NCBI GenBank assembly: GCA_013115135.1 | Contig: JABANP010000246.1 | Span: 1-64,000, forward strand | Source of the DNA: Perkinsus olseni | Taxonomy: Eukaryota > Perkinsozoa > Perkinsida > Perkinsidae | Direction: 5' to 3' | Length of the DNA stretch: 64,000 nucleotides | Part shown: in pieces, positions 39,761 to 49,554 of the stretch | How the letters are laid out: the number at the start of each line of letters is the position of its first letter | Numbering within the stretch: the stretch's first letter is position 1 | Position numbers and translations under genes: made by a program | The notes under the pieces: model-generated | Databases searched by the model: none | What the model was told of the DNA's origin: nothing | What the model saw: only the letters and a program-made list of their open reading frames with translations

Positions 39761-41454
39761 TATACGAAAACAGGAAGAATCTTCTGAGATAGGTCAACCT
39801 AGCGCAGATGAGGTCGCACCGTGCACTTCACGGAGAAAAAGATTCCCTTCGTTCCACGCCAGTACCCAAGAATGCTAACGAGTATCTTTCGACCCTATCC
39901 CAACCAAGAGTGCAAGATTCTTTCCGACTAATACTACAATATCCGACGATGATAATACTCACCCATGATTCGAATGCCTCCAAAAAGCAACGCCATCAGC
40001 AAACGTCTTACTTCTAATACATACACGATTTCCCGTATCTTTCGACCCTATCACAACCAAGAGAGTACAAGGGCTGCCACCTCATGACCCATTACGATCA
40101 TCCCCAGCAGCGTCAAAGCAATCAATATCACCGAGAGACGCCCTACTAACATGGATCCCTCCCCCACACAGTGCCAGGGCTAGGCTAAGCTGCGCTAGAC
40201 ATCCCCATTACTCATTCTATTACTAAGTTAAGTACACGTACTTATCCTGCAAGCTGCCCTGTTGCGCTACAATCCCTCCCCCGCGCATCCCTTCCGACCT
40301 CACGACGAAGATGACTGTGCGTCCTCTGAGTCGCAAGCGACGTAAATTAAATTTTTCCCCGCCTCACCAGTCAGAGAAGCTCTCTACCTCTATCGCTCTC
40401 GCCCCTGACAATTCTGCATTGTAAGTGCGGCGTTGTCACCGCTTTTCTACTTATTTCGTCAGCAAGATGTACTGGGGGTAAACAAGAGCCCCGAGGATAC
40501 CGAGACTGTGGATCGATTACTAGGTTTGCAGATGGCCCAACCCGAGGGGTGCGTTCTCGATCAGACAACCTCAAGAAACTTCCTTTCCTGCCAGCCGTTA
40601 GTTCGCAGTCGGGGCGGTGACGAAGTTTCTAATAGTCAAAAAAAGGAAATTCTATTTTCTCGATAACGAATCTATTTTACTCGCTATACCCAGTTTACGA
40701 ATGTCAAGCTTCAACCTAAGATACCAGAGCGATTACGAACTTATTGTTCATCCGGAAAAAGTAAAATTTTTCTCCTTATAAAAAATTTTGTGTATTCTAC
40801 CGCGAATGTTGTATTCTTGCAATAACAAATTCGCGAATGTCAAGCTTCAACCTAAGATACTCCACCATCCTAGACCGCCGTTAAACGGCCAGAAAGTGAC
40901 CGAAACCAGACGTTCCTTTATTCAGGATTCAAAAATCTGTCTGAACCCATCTTCGACCTAAGATACCCTTTTCCATCGCTGGGCGGCGCAACAGCATCGG
41001 CACTCAGGTAATCGAGAAAAAGTGAATATTAGTGAACCTTTAGGGGACTCGAATCAGCAGTAGAAGATGATTTGGCAATGTTACGGTACGAATAGTAGCA
41101 ACAGCAGCGAAACGGGGAAGAGAGAAAGCAACAACAAACCACATGTAAAAACTGCCGCCAAACGCCCACCCGAGACCGCCAATGACCTCGGGCGGCCGAA
41201 TTAGTGGGCAGCAAGACTGGCGACTCTCCGAAGAGAGGAGAGGAGCGGAGGGCGCAGCAACGGGTCAAGACCGATCGTATCAGCTAGAGTAAAATCAGTA
41301 TTCGAGAGAATCTTCCCGGTGCGCGGCCAAAGAGAAAAGAATAGAGTAGCAAAGTAGTCAAGTTTTCAGAAGATCAGAAACGTAAAGATTAGTGGTCGGA
41401 CCACATACAATCCGACCTAGTTTGTATCTTGCATGCTCAACCCCAAGATACCTT
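39761..41454. other. Intergenic
   Basis: No convincing gene. Contains three copies of CTTCAACCTAAGATAC or its variant (about 40708-40722, 40843-40859, 40950-40966); two are embedded in a longer repeat CGAATGTCAAGCTTCAACC. Reversed, this is GTATCTTAGGTTGAAG, the 5' end of the GTATCTT intron class, so these may be introns of an unrecognised minus-strand gene. Confidence 0.4.
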
Positions 41455-42435
41455 TCAAGATGCTTGTTGCTCGAACAACTCTCGAACCTCGTCCGCCGAA
41501 AGAAGCTCTCCTTTCGACACCCTCCTCAAAACTTCCTTCTTCTCCGTCACCATCCCGCTTCGCTCCGCCGTCGAAATCGGGCTCCCCGTGAAAAGCTGAT
41601 ACATCACCGTCGCGCTCGCCTGCAGATCTTCTTCACAGAACTCAGCAAAGGCCGCGTCACAGCACCGCTCCTCTTCCAGACCATCAGACGAATTTGTTCC
41701 CTCTTCCTCATCCTCCAACACCTCCCGTCGCAAAGCCACGTGGTAGGGGCAACGGCAAATCACCGCGTTGCCGAAATCAATAAGATGAACTTCACCGGAT
41801 TCGTCAAGGAGAACGTTTTCCAGTTTCACATCATTGTGAGCGATACCCCAGTTATGCAGGCCATCCAGTATCAGCAGCAAGCGCGTGATGACCTCCAGCA
41901 CAGTCGCCTCGTTCCGATCAGTCGAGCGTTGAAGCCACTCATAGAGGTCGAGGCCGCCGAGCTCCGAGACGATGTAGGTCGCGTCAGCGTCCTCAAAAAC
42001 ATCGAGGATCTTCGGCACGCCCTCTACGTCAAGACCAGCGATCATCTCAAGGATCTCAGCCTCGCCCGGTCCGTGGCCAGACCGCATTGACGCGTCAGGA
42101 GAGAAGGCCTCATAGGCGGGTTTGTCAATCACCTTCAGCGCCACCGGACTTCCAGTTTGACGACAGACTGATCTGCAAACTCGCCCGTAGGCTCCCGAAG
42201 CAATCGAAGACCCGAGCGTATAGGAGGCATCAAGAGCGGCCAAGGCGGACTTTGAGGAGGGGGTGACACCATCTCTGGTCAGCGGCGAGTCACTTGTACT
42301 GGGCGTAGTACACCGGGTGCTGCAGGGCGAGTCAAAACCGGAAAGCAGACCAAAACGTCGGACGGAAAGTGGCGGGAGAAGCAACCGCGGCGGTTGCCCT
42401 GTTGTTGTGGTGGTTGTCTTGAGGGCAGAAGGCAT
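41455..42435 (-). CDS. Protein kinase, intronless
   Basis: 326 residues. Glycine loop GSSIASGAYGRV (75-86), VALKVID (Lys101), catalytic loop HNDVKLEN (Asp202, with Asn in place of the usual Arg before it), DFGNA (Asp220). All catalytic residues are present, so activity is likely. The Arg-to-Asn change and the short segment after DFG (no clear APE) suggest no activation-loop phosphorylation control. The N-terminal 65 residues are Ser/Thr/Pro-rich. After the core, TVMYQLFTGSPI corresponds to the F-helix region, so the C-lobe is shortened. The tail includes STAERSGM, encoded by a sequence matching the CTTCGCTCCGCC introner core. Confidence 0.85.
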   Translation of the reverse strand: MPSALKTTTTTTGQPPRLLLPPLSVRRFGLLSGFDSPCSTRCTTPSTSDSPLTRDGVTPSSKSALAALDASYTLGSSIASGAYGRVCRSVCRQTGSPVALKVIDKPAYEAFSPDASMRSGHGPGEAEILEMIAGLDVEGVPKILDVFEDADATYIVSELGGLDLYEWLQRSTDRNEATVLEVITRLLLILDGLHNWGIAHNDVKLENVLLDESGEVHLIDFGNAVICRCPYHVALRREVLEDEEEGTNSSDGLEEERCCDAAFAEFCEEDLQASATVMYQLFTGSPISTAERSGMVTEKKEVLRRVSKGELLSADEVRELFEQQAS

Positions 42436-43740
42436 GATGGAGCTGAGCGAAGCGACAGTATGTCAGCCCGCCGCAACAACCTGAAAACTACGAGCGCCTG
42501 CGAAGTGTCTCGATGATGCGATCGAAAACCAGCACTTTGAATAAGTCTTGGGGAAGGGGTTTGAACTTACCAGCACCAAGCGGGGCGCTCGTCAACAAAC
42601 TTTGTTGAACATAGCGATTCTAGAAATCAGGGAGTGGTCAAAAACCGATTCTGAAACTCAGAATCGATTCTGGAAGCATGGGCACATCTAAGCGTGTGAA
42701 AATCAATTCCAGAATCGATTCTGAGCCGGAAAATTAATTTATCAAATCGGAGATCAGAATTATCTCTGAGTCTCAGAATTGGTTTACAGAGCAGAGGGAA
42801 AGTCCCTTTAGGCCTCGAAAGCAGACCGCCCAAGATCGAATCAGGTTTCGTAACCGAAGGCATGCTTCGCTCCGCCGTCCCCACGTCGTGGATGTTCCAC
42901 AACTCGCCTTTACTTGCGGAAGGCATTCTAAAGAGGGAAACGCTTGGATCCAGTGAGCACCACGCCGGTGGTCGATCAAAGTCACCGTGGCGATCGCGCG
43001 CGCCATTCTAATCGATATTGTCCGGCTCGCTCCGCGGTCCTCCATCTCCCTTGAGAGCGGAAACGGTCATAGTAGTGACTACTGGAGCTTACTACTCTCG
43101 GGATCGATTCCCAGGTTTCTCTGGCAGAAATTGCGATCGGAAATTCTGAATAAAAATGCTCTGTGAAGTATCTTTTGCGTCCGTCTTTGACGTTGGTCGA
43201 CCTTGGATTCTCGCCCAGGACATGAAAGCACTGCTGTTTTCATGGTAGCCGCCGAATAGCCTCAGAAAAGGGACTCCCATTTGACGACAGCTCGCCCGAG
43301 GTGAAGAGGAGGTCGATTGATCGACTGGGGTGCTACAATGACGACCGCGCGCCGTCCTCGATGTGCGATGGAGCGATCAATAGAGATTCTCGATGGAGAT
43401 GCTTTAGGGCCCCTTGGCCTCTTTTACCTCTACTTTTCGCCAGTTTCCGCCGGTTTATTTGTGGCCTGGCACTGCTAGGGTGCCCCCCTTGGTTGTCTGA
43501 GACAGTCGGGCTTTCCAGTAAGAAAGCAAGATACCAATCCAAGGATCGACTTTGAAGACTGAACGTGTTCAGGGACCCGGCCTTTAAACTTTTCAGCACT
43601 GATCCCGGGGTCGCTCTCCAGGAGCGTTTTTAGTTTCTTCCTGCACACACAAGTGTGGTTCTCCGAAACCGGTTGTACGTTCAAGGGTAAATTATGTGCC
43701 GGACTGAAGCAGAGTTTTTATTTTTGCTCGTCCCGTGTTA
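42436..43740. other. Intergenic with palindromic repeats
   Basis: 42640-42760 contains several CAGAATCGATTCTG palindromes and variants. 42855-42875 and 43020-43035 carry GCTTCGCTCCGC introner-core sequence. Plus 43085-43115 has CTCGGGATCGATTCCCAG, T-arm-like. No gene assigned. Confidence 0.4.
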
Positions 43741-44314
43741 TGTATGAGGAGAGAGATTCTTCGACCTCCGAGGCGATCGCGCAGCCGAAAGATTCGCCGT
43801 CAACGAGATCGACCTCGCAGTTCTTCGATTGTCCGCCGGAAGTGGAGCTGAAGAGTTTCAAGGTAACCACAGAATTGCGGTCACGCGCCACGAAATTGTT
43901 ATTCTCGACTACTGGTGTTATTGGAACGGTTAGGAAGCGAAGGTTGATCGACCTGTGCTTGCGGCTCGCAAGTTGCGGGCGTTGTTTGCTCGGTGGAGGT
44001 TGATTAACGTTGCACTCGCGGATCGAATAATCTGTCCGAGTGCACAGTACGTTTCCACTAGCATTGGATACGTTGGACTGCAGAACGGAGTCCGTTCGTC
44101 CAAGTTCAGTGCAACCCATCACGAGCATGGGCACGATTCCTTGGATACGATTCCGGTCAAGTTGCTGACCAAACCACGGGTAAAGTTCCTCCTAGTTCCA
44201 GAGGATACAGGAGCCAGGCAATTCATCACAACCATGCTTCAACCTTGGATACGTTTCCAATACTGTGCACAATTCTTTTCACAATTGTACTTCTTGGCTG
44301 TCTTTGTCACATAG
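43741..44314 (+). CDS. Hypothetical protein with an intron formed by a reversed introner
   Basis: Exon 1 43741-43862 (MYEERDSSTSEAIAQPK to VELKSFK), exon 2 from 43934 (EAKVDRPVLAARKLRALFA, WRLINVALAD) open to a stop at 44314. The junction is in phase with GT and AG ends. The C-terminus is hydrophobic (FSQLYFLAVFVT) and could be a tail anchor. GGATACG(T/A)T repeats three times at about 44065, 44143 and 44245. Not recognised; the start may be further upstream. Confidence 0.4.
43863..43933 (+). repeat. 71-nt intron with introner core in reverse orientation
   Basis: Donor GTAACCACAG, then GGTCACGCGCCACGAAATTG (the reverse complement of the usual core), acceptor GGAACGGTTAG. Unlike 11388 or 29388, the core here is antisense to the host transcript. 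Confidence 0.55.
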
Positions 44315-45423
44315 TAGAAAAAGTAGTAGGCCGTCTAGCGCGGAGTATATTCGCGCTTCTCAACTAGAATACTGTAGTTGTGCAAGTGCACGAGTATGGA
44401 ACCTAAGCTTAGCCGACGCTAGTGGATGATCCTATAAGATAGAATCTCAGGACAAGTGAATCGCATCAGGAAAGTTAAGGTTGTCAGCAGTAACCCTTGA
44501 AAGAAGTCGACTTAGGTGGCTGCTCGGACAAAGTGTGTAGTTGTGCAAGTGCACGAACTATGGAATCTAAGCTTAGCTGACGCTAGTAGATGATCCTATT
44601 ACTGTAGTTTAGGTGTGAAGACAGAATCTCAGGATTCCACTAAACCATTGACTTGAGTTCCCTAATGGTTACTAACAAATAGGGATCTGTAGCGCAACTT
44701 AGCTCAGTACTGCCACTGTGCGCTCCATCTTGCCTCCTGCTGTCAGGGCCCAGTGAAGAGAGGACCGATCCCATCCACGAGGAGTATCTTGCGTGCCTAG
44801 GCTGAATTGCATGGAGGAAGCTAAACGTATATTATGTGCTGGCTGGGTATCTTGAGGTTGAGACAGTAATTCATGAAAAATATGATACGTCCTTGCGTTG
44901 GTCAATCTTCCATCGTCTTGCGATTAGGATAGTGCAGAAGTCATTCACATATTTTATTCATCACTATACAGTCCGTAAGGAAAAAATCAACACGCAAAAA
45001 TGGGGCCGCTATGCCACGTGGGGGCGCTACAACGGCGGTCGAAGAGTCGAGACACCGAGCCAGTATCTGCGTCCTGCCTCGAAACTCAGCTGCTGCTGCC
45101 GCACCTTTGCATGCGGCATACTGCCCTAATTCTTGCATTCTCATGTTCTTAGTAAATTAGTATTAGAAATAGTACTATTATCAATAAGTAGTTATTACTT
45201 TATTACTATTAGTATTTTAAGTAGGAAGTTTCTGCCTGAAGGAAGTCTACTCTAACAAAGTTTCTTCAGCCGTCGTTGTCGTCGTAAGAACACAGTCCCT
45301 GGCATGGCCAGGCCTGGCGGCGAGTCCTCGATAGTGAGGGGCGCGGACATGTACATGTTGATCATCGATTTTTCTCAAGTCGCGAGATGGTGATACCTGT
45401 GTAGTCCCACTTTTGTACCAGCG
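44315..45423. other. Intergenic with a tandem duplication
   Basis: 44370-44455 and 44537-44635 are copies of one unit (TGTAGTTGTGCAAGTGCACGA, GGAAYCTAAGCTTAGC, GACGCTAGT.GATGATCCTAT, CAGAATCTCAGGA); the second has a small insert. The minus frame at 44699-44905 has a weak ankyrin-like WDRSSLHWAL, not enough to call. Confidence 0.4.
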
Positions 45424-47779
45424 ATGAGATCCCGACTTCGGCCGGCTTCCCTACTCCAGCGCCTCTGTTCCCTACCACTACTACTGTTAGGCGTGATGGC
45501 CTTGAAGAGACCGAGAGACCACAGAAACGAATGTGATGCTGCCCTGGCGAGAGTTCTCTTCGTTAACGAACGAGCGAGTCAACATAGCCGGATGGTATCC
45601 ATGGTTCGTTTAAGTGAAAATGAAATTATGCACGTACGCGGTGAATTTTATGAATCACAAATGAAAGAAGCTGCTCTGGGCAATCGCTGTCGATGAGTGA
45701 GGAAAGACAAAAAGACAATAAAAGAATAAAATATTAACGATAATTGTTGTTAATAGTTACATTAAATTGAAATATTTAGTTTGTTGGAGCTTCACCCGCA
45801 ATGCGTGAAGTTAATTGGTTGATTAATTACGTAATTGTTAAAAATATTATTAATCTTGATTCAACCAAGAAATATCGCAGTTCGGGGACTGCCAATTGTG
45901 TGGAAATTATTTTCGAGCACTCATCTCAGGGGAGCCCATAATACGGCAAGCCACGGCCAATGTGGACCTCACGCCCTACGCTAACGGCCGAGGGGTCGTC
46001 AACTACTACCTCGCCGACAAGGCTAGAGAGGGCAGAGTGCATCATGTGGTTGTCCTTTGTGAGCCGGACAAGTGGGAAGATGCCCAGTACTACGACGGCA
46101 GCACCAAGGATCCTGTCTACAGGTGAGACGTGCTGATGCTCTGGAGTCCGGCGACCACTCTGTTACTGCTCGTCATTGACGTAACAGTGATGTTCCGTTG
46201 CAAGCGTAGTACAGATCGCACTTTGTCTCGCGTGTGTATTTTTGGTGGAGTTTGGAAAGACTAGGGGCATTGAGGACTGATGCGCACTGACTGCCAAGTT
46301 CTGTCTTGTACATGCGTGCCGCCGAAGTTGATGGTGTCTCTAGAGGAAAGCTATTGATTCAGTCTAGTGGTGCCGTTAATTCCGCTATACCTCAGTTTCA
46401 TAACCGAATACTCGTCTACACGCTGTTAATAGGGCACTGGGATTGCCTGATAGCATTCGAGTGTTCTCCCGGCGTGCTCGGTTCGTTGCGGAATTATTCA
46501 CGCTTTTTCATTCATTCTTCTTCGTCGTGGTTGTTTTCTCAGATTCTGTATAAGACTTCACGAGAAGCACCACAAAAAGAACAAAAACCTGCTGACTTCA
46601 AGCAGCAGATACAGTACTAATAACAGCTCACTACTCGTTATTGTTTAGCTAGAGGTGTCAGAATGCATACCCGATCCGAAGGACACTGGAGGGGGGAAGC
46701 CTGAGAAAAGGGACTGGTTGTAAGCAGGCGTCCTTCTCCCCAGCCGGACGATCTACGTTTCATAGGAACGTTGATGGAATCTTTCGAGCTTGATTCGACC
46801 TTTTCCGGTATTTTCTCTAGCAAGAAGCAAAAAAGTTGGAAAAATTTTCGCAAGCTGAAAATGTTGGCGCTGCATATAGTTAGTATCTTTCGCGCTCGAT
46901 TCGACCGTTACCGACCTTCTCGTCTGTGCGGCGTAGAGAAGCTCAATAATTATTCGTCAATAATGGCTGCGTTGTTCTGCCATTGTGCTTGGCATAAAGG
47001 CCCACCCCGCTGCTCTGGTAGGTGCATAGAGAAGTATCCCTCGGTGATGTTACTGCCACCGCATGGACCGCCACTAGAGCCCAGCTGTACGAGTCTATCG
47101 CCCTTGTCTCGGATACCCGACATGTAGGAGCGACGGAATGAGTTTTATTGTTGCACGAGATCATCGTACTGAGGGTTGTCGAACTGCTGTCGGAATGAGC
47201 GAAGATTGGAATCATTATTTTTTGTATCAGGCTAGAGTGAACCTAAGATACGTCGCACGACTCTGAGTTGTGAGTAGCAGGCACAACTTGCCAAATTCAA
47301 ATATTCCTTTTTTTATACTGCGTTAGACCGCTAGATGTTCGACCGATTATACTTTTCTTCCGGCAAGGGGTTCGTGCTAGAGCTGGGCACCCGTACTGGG
47401 GTCAAGGGAAAATGCGGTACGAAGTACGTTTCAAACTGTCAACCTAGTACGGGTACGGAGAACTAGTACGTATTAAATATATTAAACAACGCATACGTGT
47501 ATTGAATTACACCGTACTTCAAGTACGGCGTACTAGTACGGTACTTGGGAACCGCTGCGACGGGTAGTACGGGTACGGATCCGTACTCGTACTACCCGTA
47601 CCGTACCCGTACTGTCGCCCACCTCTAGTTCGTGCTCATCGTTGTTGTGATCAGGGTATACTGATAGGAACCCTCCAGAGTGGTGCCACTACAACTGGTA
47701 TGAACGTCGACAGACCTGCTGGTGCCTGCCAGGATATTACCGTGATTCGCCGAAAGATACTTATCACAAGCCCAGGTAA
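45424..47779 (+). CDS. Unknown Cys/Trp-rich secreted-type gene, copy 1
   Basis: Partial multi-exon gene, paralogous to 49555-52179. A probable first exon at 45424 starts MRSRLRPASLLQRLCSLPLLLLG, a signal peptide. Shared exon A (45930-46122, 193 nt) contains PYANGRG, then CEPDKWEDAQYYDG and KDPVYR. Exon B near 46660-46725 reads CIPDPKD and EKRDWL. A further exon around 47040-47110 has LPPHGPPLEPSCT. The last exon (47655-47779, 125 nt) has PPEWCHYNWYERRQTCWCLP and a stop. Exons A and D are the same length in both copies. A hAT-like MITE lies in the intron before the last exon. The family is not recognised; spaced Cys and Trp suggest an extracellular disulfide-rich protein. Confidence 0.55.
47378..47627 (+). 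mobile_element. 250-bp hAT-type MITE with 8-bp target duplication
   Basis: Termini TAGAGCTGGGC and GCCCACCTCTA are inverted repeats of the hAT kind. An 8-bp duplication GTTCGTGC flanks both ends (47370-47377 and 47628-47635), the size hAT transposases make. The interior is built from repeated GTACGGGTACGG-like units in both orientations, so the element can fold on itself; no transposase fits. Non-autonomous. Confidence 0.85.
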
Positions 47780-47837
47780 TATCAAAGATACGCAAAGATT
47801 CTCGAGGTTAACCTCAGAGTGACCGCTCGTAGAGATA

Positions 47838-48275
47838 CCGTTGAAGTCGCGCGGTTCGTTGCCGTGGCGAAAGATGTAGAATTTTCATATTAAATCCCTC
47901 CCCCTTTGCCATTCGGAAGAATGGTCTTGGACAGTAAAAACCGGTGAAAGAGACTCACAGCCTCTCCGCAGTACCCGATGTTGCGATTACATCGGTTGTA
48001 ATACCGTTAAAGTCGCGCGGCTCGTTGCCTTAGCGAAAGATGTATAATAATCATATTTGGTCTCTCCCGTTCGCCGCTCGGATGAATGGTCTCACAGCTG
48101 ATTCACAGCTTCATCGTAGTTCCGTTGAAGCGTCTTTATCGCGGAATTTTCAACCATCGATCACGTTGGTTGAAATGTAGATAAAGTCGCGCGGTTCGTT
48201 GTCTTAGCGAAAGATGTATAATTAATCATATTATATAACTCTGCCTCCTTCATTCGGGTGAATGGTCTTGGACCG
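47838..48275 (+). repeat. Three diverged copies of a roughly 100-bp unit
   Basis: Units at about 47838-47940, 48000-48100 and 48180-48275 share AAGTCGCGCGGTTCGTTG, TAGCGAAAGATGTA, CATATT and, after a variable CT-rich part, CATTCGG.TGAATGGTCTTGGAC. Spacing about 165-175 bp. They lie between the first paralogue and the small gene at 48343. No coding sense. Confidence 0.7.
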
Positions 48276-48342
48276 TAAAACGTGATTTGTTGTTCCATGA
48301 CGCATCTTCAGAGCGTGCCCGTCGGACGGTCCCATATTCCTC

Positions 48343-48543
48343 ATGCCGCAAGCGTACAAACCGACGTACCCGACGCGAGCCCCTCCCCCGCCGACCCTAC
48401 AGCCGAGAGAAGGCAACTTCGACTCGGACGTGGGAGACATGCTAAGAAATAACGCCCTCTTTGCTGGCCTGTTGGTTCTTTCTATTCTAGTCTTCGTCGG
48501 AACTCGTTCTGGCCCGGCGAGCCCTCGGGCGCGCGCTGATTGA
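48343..48543 (+). CDS. Small tail-anchored-type protein
   Basis: 66 codons, intronless: Pro-rich N-terminus (MPQAYKPTYPTRAPPPP), acidic FDSDVGDM, one hydrophobic span NALFAGLLVLSILVFVGT (about 37-54) and a short basic tail. This is the layout of a tail-anchored or single-pass organelle protein. No family recognised. The opposite-strand frame at the same place lacks such organisation. Confidence 0.4.
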   Translation: MPQAYKPTYPTRAPPPPTLQPREGNFDSDVGDMLRNNALFAGLLVLSILVFVGTRSGPASPRARAD

Positions 48544-49554
48544 GCAGAAGCTGTTGTTTTCAACCGTAGTTTGGTATCACCGCTACAAGGGCGGCCAGTT
48601 AAGTATGAAGTATCCTGCTGCTGCTGTGAATTATCAGCATCTTTTCCGTTTCCTTTGCCGTGCGGGTGGTGTTGGGTTGTTCATGTCAATGGGCTGCCGC
48701 GCCGCTGGCTGGTCTGGAATTAATTAATTGCGGATGTTGTGGTATGAATAATATTCACTGTGGAGACGGTTCAAGATGCAAGAATGCATCTACAACGCCA
48801 CCGAGAACGGTGGGACTTAACAGCTTTTGAATGGTGTAACTCTCACTTCTGATCGGAAAAATGCAGTTCTTGCAGTTGTCGGACTTCTAATCTGTTGTAG
48901 TCTGAGCGTGACTTATTCGTAGCGAGAAGGTGTTGTCTTCTCCTCGATACTTCAGGATAGCGCCTTTCTCTTGGCATGCGTTCTTCAACTCCCCCATCGC
49001 CATCCTCGCACTCCTTGTTACTCCCTCCTGTAGTTTCTTGAAAGTGAAGGGAAACGAGAGGAAATGTAGCCGACGGGAGGTTCGAATGCTCATTCTCGGT
49101 GTCGCCGCTCTAGCGACAGACGCTAAGTTTTTTTCTTGCGGCAGCGGTAAAATTGCGTATATATAAAAAATTCCCGTAAAATAAAAGTTCCTCCTCACGA
49201 CCGCACGGTAAGCGTAAAAGTGGGTGATAGAATACCTTCTTGACCGTGACGGTAACTATTCAGAAAACGCTAAATTTGCTATCGCTTGGTCTACTTTTTT
49301 TCCCAGAAATTTTCGAAATTTTTACCTCGGTCGGACTGTGAGTGATGATTGATGAAAATTAAAGAGGATGCTGGAGTGAATAAGATCAGATAAAAAAGTC
49401 AGGTAATGCTGTCAATGAGATAATCTTATTTACAGATTTTTTTATAATCTTATTTTAAATCTTACTAAGATTTATAGTAATACCGTAACAACCGCAACTC
49501 CGACTCCCGCGTTGAAGTCGGAGAAGGTTCTCGAGGATCTCAGTGGTCTCTCAG
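48544..49554. other. Upstream region of paralogue copy 2
   Basis: Probably contains unrecognised 5' exons of the gene continuing at 49555; I did not find the signal-peptide exon. 49430-49490 is AT-rich with repeated AATCTTA. Nothing else noted. Confidence 0.3.
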
